Source: Kiritimatiellia bacterium (lineage in GTDB: Bacteria > Verrucomicrobiota > Kiritimatiellia > B70-G9). Taken from it: DNA of 7,207 nucleotides. Shown piece by piece: positions 1 to 5,187 of this stretch. The notes under the pieces were generated by a model. It searched no databases, was not told the DNA's origin, and was given only the letters and a program-made list of their open reading frames with translations. Positions within the stretch are counted from its first letter, which is position 1. Each line of letters begins with the position of its first letter. Position numbers and translations under genes: made by a program. The stretch spans positions 1 to 7,207 of the forward strand of contig DTYT01000285.1 in the NCBI GenBank assembly GCA_012961745.1. The letters are read 5' to 3'.

Positions 1-874
1 CTGGAGCGTGAGAGTCCTTGATAATCTCAGCACCGGGAATCTCGAGAACCTCCGGAACATGCTGGGTGAAATCGATTTCGTCGAGGGGGATGTCCGTGAC
101 CCGGATGCCGTAGAACGGGCCATGGACGGGGCAGCCCACGTTTTCCATCTGGCGGCGCAGTCATCCGTGGCCCAATCATTGGAGAGGCCGATCGCAACCC
201 ACGACGTGAACACCGGCGGCACGCTGAACGTGCTCATGTGCGCCATACGGCGATGCTGCCACACCATCGTATATTCATCCACTTGTGCGGTTTATGGGGA
301 TCCCCGGGAGCAGCCGGTGAGCGAGGAGCTGGGGCCGGATCCGCGGTCGCCCTACGCTGCCGCCAAGCTGGCCGGAGAGCACTATTGCCGGGTATTGGCG
401 CGCCTCCATGGATTGCGTGTTTTCATCCTGCGCTATTTCAACGTGTATGGTCCGCGCCAGAACCCCCACGCTGAATATGCCGCGGTCATTCCGCGGTTTA
501 TCCAGAGGGCCTGCAACGGAGAACAGCCGGTGATATTCGGTGACGGGGAGCAGACGCGCGATTTCGTGTACGTGTCAGATGTAGTGCGGGCGAATCTGGC
601 GTGCTGTGAGGCCGGGGGGGGAGTGGCTTCGCCCTTGAATATCGGCTCGGGGAAAGCGATATCCATTGCGGCCTTGGCCGGGGCGGTCGCACGGATGACG
701 GGTCTCTCCGGCAGCCCGCTGCATGCTCCGGCCCGGCGGGGAGAGGTGCGCCACTCCTGCGCGGATGTGAGCAAAGCGGAAAGGATCTTGGGCTGGCGGG
801 CAAGCGTACCGTTGGAGGAGGGGCTGCGGAAGACCCTGGATTGGTATCGCGGCCGCGTGGGGCCGAGGCAATAA
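1..874 (+). CDS. NAD-dependent nucleotide-sugar epimerase (GalE/WbpP-like), 5' end cut off by the window
   Basis: Extended short-chain dehydrogenase/reductase that probably interconverts the C4 epimers of a UDP-sugar in the cytoplasm, feeding surface polysaccharide synthesis. The reading frame is open to base 1, and the visible part begins with the strand-2 signature VRVLDNLSTGN. About 25-30 N-terminal residues with the Rossmann GxxGxxG are therefore missing, and the GTG at 8 is probably not the real start. Numbering from that GTG, I see the cofactor-binding VFHLAAQSSV, the catalytic Ser in YSST (about 89-92), the Tyr-Lys pair in YAAAK (116-120), LRYFNVYGPRQNP, and the C-terminal GDGEQTRDFVYVSDV and NIGSGK blocks. 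The stretch YAAVIPRFI after the NVYGPRQ block resembles WbpP-type UDP-GlcNAc 4-epimerases, but substrate cannot be settled from sequence. A run of eight G lies at 614-621. The stop is TAA at 872-874, 43 bases before the polymerase gene. Family assignment is secure; specificity is inferred. Confidence 0.9.
   Translation, partial: WSVRVLDNLSTGNLENLRNMLGEIDFVEGDVRDPDAVERAMDGAAHVFHLAAQSSVAQSLERPIATHDVNTGGTLNVLMCAIRRCCHTIVYSSTCAVYGDPREQPVSEELGPDPRSPYAAAKLAGEHYCRVLARLHGLRVFILRYFNVYGPRQNPHAEYAAVIPRFIQRACNGEQPVIFGDGEQTRDFVYVSDVVRANLACCEAGGGVASPLNIGSGKAISIAALAGAVARMTGLSGSPLHAPARRGEVRHSCADVSKAERILGWRASVPLEEGLRKTLDWYRGRVGPRQ
614..621 (+). repeat. Eight-G homopolymer inside the epimerase gene
   Basis: Eight consecutive G bases encode part of the EAGGGVAS segment, just before the conserved NIGSGK block. 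Gain or loss of one G would shift the frame and remove the C-terminal substrate-binding part. It may be only a by-product of high GC content. Confidence 0.5.
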
Positions 875-917
875 TACTGAACCGGGACATCGCCCGAGGT
901 TCGGGGGGGCGAGCAGG
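875..917 (+). promoter_or_regulatory. Leader before the polymerase gene with two mutually exclusive small hairpins
   Basis: The CCCG at 893-896 can pair upstream with CGGG at 883-886 (loop of 6) or downstream with CGGG at 902-905; the downstream pairing extends to CCCGA/TCGGG around a 3-base loop. A run of seven G (903-909) follows immediately, and the ATG is at 918. There is no T-run, so this is not a normal intrinsic terminator. No clear Shine-Dalgarno sequence is present apart from the weak GAGCAGG abutting the ATG. A role in modulating polymerase translation is speculation; the pairings themselves are visible. Confidence 0.3.
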
Positions 918-3167
918 ATGCACGATACGGGGAAGACATCCTTGCTGTATGGAGCAGGGGGTCGTCGGGGACTGGTAGCGGCCGAGCATGCTTCCCGGCC
1001 GCGCGAAGAGGACCGAATGGTGTTGTTTCAGCGGGAGGATGGCGGAATAGCCGTCCGGGAGGTGGCGTTCCGGCCGTATCTCTGGCTGGCGGATGCCGGG
1101 CTGATCTCCGGGTTGGGGCCGCTGGAAGTGCGTGAGCTGCGGGGAGATGGGGCTTTCCGGTATCTGCTTTTCTTTCGGTCCTGGGCCGATCTGGAGGCCG
1201 CGTTGCGCTTCCTGCGCAAGGCCACCGGATTAGCGCCCACCGCGCGGGATGCTCCCTACTTCGTTCTCCGGGATCCGGTCCAGCAATACCTGACCTCGAG
1301 TGGGGAAACCTTTTTCAAGGAAATGGAGTTCGGCTCCGTCCATCGGCTCCAGGTGGATATTGAGACCCGCACGGAGCCCGGATACGAGTTTCCCAATCCG
1401 GAACGGGAAGGCGACCGGATATTGCTGATAGCATTGTCTGATAACCGGGGATGGTCGGAAGTGCTGGGTGGCCCCGGGATCAGTGAGAAGAGACTGCTGG
1501 AATCCTTCGTCCAGCGTGTACGGGAAAGGGACCCGGACGTCATCGAGGGGTACAACCTTTTCAAGTTTGACCTTCCCTACCTGATCACCCGGGCGCGGAG
1601 GGAAGGCGTGAAACTAGCGATCGGGCGCGATGGAAGCGAGATGCGCACGCGACCCGGGCGCTTCATGGCGGCGGAACGGACGATCAACTATACCAAGACG
1701 GAGATTTTCGGCCGGCAAGTGGTAGATGTCTACTTTCTGGTGCACCTTTACGACGTCACCCGCAGGGAGCTGGAAAGCTGGGGCCTGAAAGAGGCGGCCC
1801 GGCATTTCGGCGTGGCGGTCGCCGACCGCGTTCGTATCGAGGGCGGGCGCATCAGTGAGACTTTCCGGGTTGATCCTTCAAGGGTGCGTCGCTATGCACT
1901 GCACGACGTCCTGGAAACCCGGCGGCTGGCGGAGCTTCTGTCGCCCGCTTATTTTGCAATGGCGCAGATGGTCCCGATGAACTACCAAAATGTCTGCGTG
2001 CGCGGCAACGCCGCCAAGATAGATGCATTGATGATCCGGGAGTATCTGCGGCAGGGTTTTTCCCTGCCCCGGCCGGACGAGCCACGGCGTTTCGCGGGAG
2101 GATATACGGACATCTTCTTTCAAGGGGTGGCGCGGAACGTCCATCACTGCGACGTGCGGTCATTGTATCCTTCGATCATGCTTCTACAGAAAATCCGCCC
2201 GCACTCCGACGAACTGGGCATCTTTCTGCAGCTGCTGGGCCGATTGCGCGACCAGCGGATGGAGATTCGCCGGGTCCTGGGAAGCGTGACCGACGAAACG
2301 AGGAAACGGGCGCTGCTGGCCCGTGACGCTGCATTCAAGGTGCTAATAAACTCGTTCTACGGGTATCTGGGCTTTGCCCAGGCCCGGTTCAACGATTACG
2401 CGGCCGCCGAGAAAGTGGCGGCGCGTGGGCGGGAGTTGCTTCGGGACATCGTCGACTGGCTCACGCGGAACGGGGCCCTGGTGATCGAGATCGATACCGA
2501 CGGGGTCTATTTCGTTCCCCCGCGGCTGACGGGTGTGCAGGATCTGGAAAGGTTCCGGCGAAGTCTGCGCGAGAGTCTGCCGGCGGGTATAGAACTGGAA
2601 TTCGATGGGGTGTATCGCGCCATGTACAGCTATCGGATGAAGAACTACGCGCTGCTCGGCGAAGACGGCAGCCTGGTGATCAGGGGGGCGGCGCTGAGGT
2701 CGCGCGGCCTGGAGCCGTTCCAACGAAGATTCCTGGAAGATTTTCTGCGGTTGCGGCTCGAGGGAAGGGAGGCCGAGATTCCGGCGCTCAAGGAGTGCTA
2801 CGTGAAGGCGATCACCCGGAGAGAGTGGCCGGTGGAGATGTTCACCAAGACCGAGACTCTGCAAGAGAATCCTTCGGAATACGTCCGGAAAGTGCGCGAG
2901 GGCAGGCGCGGACGGAGTGCCGCCTACGAGTTGGCCCTGAGTTCCGGCCGGGAGTATCGTGCGGGGGACCAGATCTCATACTACATCACCGGTAGTACGG
3001 CCCGGGTGAGCGCCCACGCGGTAGCCAAACTGGCGGCCGAATGGGATGCGGGCGCAAGGGACGAGAACGTGGCCCACTACCTCGCAAAGCTGGAGGAACT
3101 CTGCGAGAAATTCGGTGTCAACGAGATCATACGGAGACAGAAGGGGGAAACGCGCAATGAAAGATAG
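918..3167 (+). CDS. Family B DNA polymerase with 3'-5' exonuclease
   Basis: A 749-residue DNA-dependent DNA polymerase of the PolB/Pol II superfamily, close in length to E. coli Pol II and archaeal PolB. The exonuclease domain is intact: Exo I DIE (147-149), Exo II NLFKFD (213-218), Exo III YALHD (326-330). The polymerase domain is also intact: motif A DVRSLYPSI (412-420), motif B KVLINSFYG (474-482), motif C DTDG (526-529), and KNY (575-577) as the template-contact KxY. Both catalytic metal sites therefore appear functional. The A-to-B interval is about 62 residues, shorter than in archaeal enzymes, giving a compact finger region. I chose the ATG at 918 over the ATG at 1017 because LLYGAGGRRGLVAAE resembles the first strand of the family. 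Bacterial members are usually associated with repair or damage bypass, which is inference here. The 3' end overlaps gspG by 11 bases. I withhold a gene symbol because it need not be orthologous to E. coli polB. Confidence 0.93.
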   Translation: MHDTGKTSLLYGAGGRRGLVAAEHASRPREEDRMVLFQREDGGIAVREVAFRPYLWLADAGLISGLGPLEVRELRGDGAFRYLLFFRSWADLEAALRFLRKATGLAPTARDAPYFVLRDPVQQYLTSSGETFFKEMEFGSVHRLQVDIETRTEPGYEFPNPEREGDRILLIALSDNRGWSEVLGGPGISEKRLLESFVQRVRERDPDVIEGYNLFKFDLPYLITRARREGVKLAIGRDGSEMRTRPGRFMAAERTINYTKTEIFGRQVVDVYFLVHLYDVTRRELESWGLKEAARHFGVAVADRVRIEGGRISETFRVDPSRVRRYALHDVLETRRLAELLSPAYFAMAQMVPMNYQNVCVRGNAAKIDALMIREYLRQGFSLPRPDEPRRFAGGYTDIFFQGVARNVHHCDVRSLYPSIMLLQKIRPHSDELGIFLQLLGRLRDQRMEIRRVLGSVTDETRKRALLARDAAFKVLINSFYGYLGFAQARFNDYAAAEKVAARGRELLRDIVDWLTRNGALVIEIDTDGVYFVPPRLTGVQDLERFRRSLRESLPAGIELEFDGVYRAMYSYRMKNYALLGEDGSLVIRGAALRSRGLEPFQRRFLEDFLRLRLEGREAEIPALKECYVKAITRREWPVEMFTKTETLQENPSEYVRKVREGRRGRSAAYELALSSGREYRAGDQISYYITGSTARVSAHAVAKLAAEWDAGARDENVAHYLAKLEELCEKFGVNEIIRRQKGETRNER
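3141..3147 (+). promoter_or_regulatory. Ribosome binding site of gspG, inside the polymerase gene
   Basis: AAGGGGG lies nine bases before the ATG at 3157, within the last codons of the polymerase gene. It supports this start over any upstream in-frame codon, which would push the prepilin leader far inside a long extension. Confidence 0.65.
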
Positions 3168-3606
3168 GTCGGCGGACAGGGGGCGCAGCGGCTTTACGCT
3201 CCTGGAAGTGCTGGTCGTGTTGATTATCATCACCGTGCTGGCGAGCATCGTCGGCGTGAATGTTCTGCGGAAGCCGGGCGAGGCGAGAGTGGCTGCGGCC
3301 CGGGTTCAACTCAAGCAGTTAGCCGCGGCGCTGAAGATGTACTTCACCGAGCAGGGAACCTACCCCACCCAGGAACAAGGGCTTGAGGCCCTGGTGAGAA
3401 AACCGGAGAGTCCCCCGGTTCCGGTGAAGTACCCCGAGGGCGGATACCTCGACAGCTTCCGGGTGCCGCGCGATCCTTGGGGTAACGACTTCATCTACCT
3501 GCGGCCGGGCCGGCATGGAGAACCCTTCGAGGTGCTCTGCTATGGAAGCGACGGTCGGCCGGGAGGTTCCGGTGAAGCCGCGGACTTGAGCAGTTCCGAT
3601 CTGTGA
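3157..3606 (+). CDS. gspG: Type II secretion major pseudopilin GspG
   Basis: A 149-residue prepilin that, after processing by prepilin peptidase, would polymerise into the periplasmic pseudopilus pushing folded proteins through the secretin. The leader is short and basic, ending SG at 11-12. Cleavage before F13 leaves FTLLEVLVVL with the conserved Glu at mature position 5 (E17), followed by a hydrophobic helix to about residue 37. GspG hallmarks follow: YPTQEQGLEAL, the DPWGN motif (106-110), and the C-terminal loop GSDGRPGG...ADL (130-144), whose acidic residues match the calcium-binding loop of the family. The frame is open further upstream, but the ATG at 3157 has a Shine-Dalgarno sequence and gives a normal leader. 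It overlaps the polymerase gene by 11 bases, and its TGA shares a base with the ATG of the next gene. No GspD, E or F is present in the window. Confidence 0.94.
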   Translation: MKDRSADRGRSGFTLLEVLVVLIIITVLASIVGVNVLRKPGEARVAAARVQLKQLAAALKMYFTEQGTYPTQEQGLEALVRKPESPPVPVKYPEGGYLDSFRVPRDPWGNDFIYLRPGRHGEPFEVLCYGSDGRPGGSGEAADLSSSDL

Positions 3607-3956
3607 TGATCACTCGGTACAGGAGCGGATTCACCCTGATGGAAGTGCTTGCCGCCACGGCGGTCGCGGTAGTGACCGTGAGCCTTATCGCGGCGGCCGT
3701 CGGTAACGCCGCGGCCGGGAGCCTGAAGGCCGCCCGCTGTCTCCGCGCGGCGGTTGCGCTTCGGGAGTTCGAGTCGCTGGTGGGCGTTGGCGGGCGCGGG
3801 ATTCCGGAGAGGTTTGATGCCGCAGGGCTCAGCTGGAAGGTCTCGACGGTTGAAGACGATCCGCGCGCTGCGTGGATACTCGTGGAAGCCGGCGCGGAGG
3901 ATCAGAGCTTCCGGGTTTCCGTGCCGCGGGAATTCGCGCTCCACCCCGCCGCCTAG
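3606..3956 (+). CDS. GspI-like minor pseudopilin
   Basis: A 116-residue prepilin-like protein. The leader MITRYRSG is followed by cleavage before F9, with Glu at mature position 5 (E13) in FTLMEVL, then a hydrophobic alanine/valine-rich helix of about 20 residues. The small soluble part has the pattern of GspI: a helix with AAVALREFESLVG, then a Gly-rich turn, then GLSWKVSTVEDD leading into a strand. In T2SS, GspI helps form the tip complex that starts the pseudopilus; GspH cannot be excluded. The ATG at 3606 overlaps the gspG stop (TGATG), typical of coupled translation, and is preferred over the GTG three bases earlier. No separate ribosome binding site is evident. The next gene is convergent, so the co-directional run ends here. 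Confidence 0.75.
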   Translation: MITRYRSGFTLMEVLAATAVAVVTVSLIAAAVGNAAAGSLKAARCLRAAVALREFESLVGVGGRGIPERFDAAGLSWKVSTVEDDPRAAWILVEAGAEDQSFRVSVPREFALHPAA

Positions 3957-4028
3957 AATGGGGGCGAGCGAGATCCTAGCCTGTGAAGCACTCCGACGTC
4001 GCTATCAGCCTGAACCGGGCCCTTCCCT
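3957..4028. other. Convergent intergenic gap without a recognisable terminator
   Basis: This 72-bp gap separates the ends of the pseudopilin gene and the minus-strand barrel gene. I found only short palindromes (GACGTC, GGGCCC) and no stable stem followed by a T-run on either strand. Termination is either Rho-dependent or lies within the neighbouring coding regions. Confidence 0.4.
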
Positions 4029-5012
4029 TCAGAAATGATGCACGTAGCGCAGATTGATCCGGGTTCCCTCGGCTCGATTCTCGGCGCCGGCTTCGAAGTA
4101 GGCATTCACGAACAGATGGTCGTCCCGGCCCACATGCCAGACCAGTCCCGGCCCTAGACCATAGACCTGTTCCCGAAGGTCTCCCCGCTTCACCCCGTCG
4201 ACGGTGGTGTCGGTTATCTGGCGCAGGAAGTAGCCGTTGATACCAAGACGCAACCGGCCGGGGACGAGTTCCCATGCCGTCGCCAGGTTACCGTGAACCG
4301 CCTGTCCCCAGCGGAGCGTGTCCGCCTCGGGAAATACAAGATAGTCGGGAGCATCGTTACGGGAGTTCCAGAGGTAGTGCAATCGCCAACTGGCTGTCCA
4401 GCGACGGCCGATAAAGACTGTGGCTGCCCAGTAGGGGTCCAGACTGAGGAAGTTGCTACCGGGATCCAGGTCAGGTCCGCGGTCGTATTCCCCGGTCGGC
4501 AGGAGAACCTGCAGTTCGACGCGGTGCATGAAGCGCGGTCCGGCCGGGCCCATGACCGGATCCCATTGCAGGTATGGCCCCACCAGCAGGTCACCCCAGC
4601 CACGGCTGTCGCCGAGCACCACGACACGGTCCGGTTCAATGTCGAATTCCACGTAGGGAAGAATGAGGTCCAGGCCCCATTTACCCCCCCAGAGTACGGC
4701 GTGGTCGGATTGGTAGACCACCTGGAACAGGAATATCCAGGCGTCCACGCCCGCGGTGGTGAGATCCTGCGGGCCCCGGGGCGGGAGAACTTGAGGCAAA
4801 TGGAGTTCGTTTCCCTGGTCTCCGGCGATCTTGTCCGCGGTGTAGTACTGCACGTACTGTGCATAGTACCAGCCAGGTCCTGCCGGGGGGCCGCCGTCGA
4901 GAAAACTGGTGAATCCCAGGTTCACCGGCGGTTGGTCTGCGTGCACGGTGGTAAACAGGGACATGCTCATGGCTACCATGAGTGCGGGTAGGGACGATTG
5001 CATGTTTCTCAT
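4029..5012 (-). CDS. SphA/MetA-type outer-membrane beta-barrel protein (phenol-degradation MetA-like family)
   Basis: A 327-residue protein that I recognise as the family named for the meta-pathway of phenol degradation (COG4313-type, often annotated 'transporter'). Members are thought to be outer-membrane barrels, some linked to uptake of hydrophobic compounds. The signal peptide begins MRNMQSSLPALMVAMSM and probably ends at VHA, before DQPPVNLG. The mature start NLGFTSFLDGGPPAGPGWYY and the YTADKIAG segment are family-typical. The rest shows alternating aromatic strands (for example WGLDLILPYVEFDI) and ends YVHHF, with the terminal Phe expected for BAM-dependent barrels. The frame is open far upstream, to 5390, but that would run into uvrB; the ATG at 5012 has a GAGGT ribosome site and a proper signal peptide. 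No catabolic gene lies nearby, so the substrate is unknown and the phenol link is by family name only. Confidence 0.85.
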   Translation of the reverse strand: MRNMQSSLPALMVAMSMSLFTTVHADQPPVNLGFTSFLDGGPPAGPGWYYAQYVQYYTADKIAGDQGNELHLPQVLPPRGPQDLTTAGVDAWIFLFQVVYQSDHAVLWGGKWGLDLILPYVEFDIEPDRVVVLGDSRGWGDLLVGPYLQWDPVMGPAGPRFMHRVELQVLLPTGEYDRGPDLDPGSNFLSLDPYWAATVFIGRRWTASWRLHYLWNSRNDAPDYLVFPEADTLRWGQAVHGNLATAWELVPGRLRLGINGYFLRQITDTTVDGVKRGDLREQVYGLGPGLVWHVGRDDHLFVNAYFEAGAENRAEGTRINLRYVHHF

Positions 5013-5019
5013 GGATCTT

Positions 5020-5024
5020 ACCTC
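5020..5024 (-). promoter_or_regulatory. Ribosome binding site of the outer-membrane barrel gene
   Basis: GAGGT on the minus strand, seven bases before the ATG whose first base is 5012. It decides the start in favour of the signal-peptide version over the long upstream extension. Confidence 0.65.
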
Positions 5025-5109
5025 GCTTGCGCGTCCGGCGCGGCGGTATAGCCAGGCAAGCAGAAACGAGTCTCCTTGGCAAGAGCGGATTGTGTTCCCA
5101 TGCCGGGTA

Positions 5110-5130
5110 ACCGGAACCGCTGACTCCGGT
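5110..5130. repeat. Inverted repeat ACCGGA-N9-TCCGGT in the divergent intergenic region
   Basis: Perfect 6-bp half-sites separated by nine bases, centred about 68 bases upstream of the predicted uvrB start point. This is a geometry an activator could use, but one such repeat is expected by chance in a region this size, so it is a weak candidate. Confidence 0.25.
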
Positions 5131-5152
5131 GCCCGGGCGGAGACGGGATTCC

Positions 5153-5181
5153 TTGAGCCCCCGTCCCGGGGGCAATATATT
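5153..5181 (+). promoter_or_regulatory. Predicted sigma-70-type promoter of uvrB, giving a leaderless transcript
   Basis: A -35 element TTGAGC (5153-5158) and a -10 element TATATT (5176-5181) are separated by exactly 17 bases. The usual distance from the -10 puts transcription start at about 5187-5189, at or beside the A of the uvrB ATG (5188). No Shine-Dalgarno sequence precedes that ATG at normal distance, which fits a leaderless mRNA. The -10 is one of very few AT-rich stretches in the intergenic region. Confidence 0.55.
5157..5173. repeat. Inverted repeat GCCCCC-N5-GGGGGC in the uvrB promoter spacer
   Basis: A perfect 6-bp GC stem around a 5-base loop fills most of the -35/-10 spacer and shares GGC (5171-5173) with the adjoining AT-centred palindrome. 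No T-run follows on either strand, so it is unlikely to be an intrinsic terminator. Confidence 0.4.
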
Positions 5182-5184
5182 GCC
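5171..5184. promoter_or_regulatory. Perfect 14-bp palindrome over the uvrB -10 element: candidate operator
   Basis: GGCAATATATTGCC equals its own reverse complement and ends three bases before the uvrB ATG. It contains the predicted -10 TATATT, so a dimeric protein bound here would block RNA polymerase. It does not match the LexA boxes I know (E. coli CTGT-N8-ACAG, the Gram-positive GAAC/GTTC type, or the alphaproteobacterial GTTC repeat). The symmetry is a direct observation; regulator and function are unknown. Confidence 0.45.
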
Positions 5185-5187
5185 TGC

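Noticed and set aside
8..10. GTG at 8 as the true start of the epimerase
   Set aside because: The frame is open to the window edge, and the protein would lack the essential Rossmann glycine motif, so the real start lies outside the window.
3046..3156. In-frame upstream start for gspG
   Set aside because: It would add 37 residues lying inside the polymerase gene before a normal prepilin leader; the ATG at 3157 has AAGGGGG at proper spacing.
4293..4991. Long open frame of 232 codons on the plus strand antisense to the barrel gene
   Set aside because: It has no recognisable domain and lies wholly opposite a gene with a clear signal peptide and family motifs. Long antisense frames are common in GC-rich DNA.
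5045..5050. TATACC on the minus strand as a -10 for the barrel gene
   Set aside because: No acceptable -35 lies 16-18 bases upstream of it, and there is no TGn extension directly before it. The barrel gene promoter remains unidentified.
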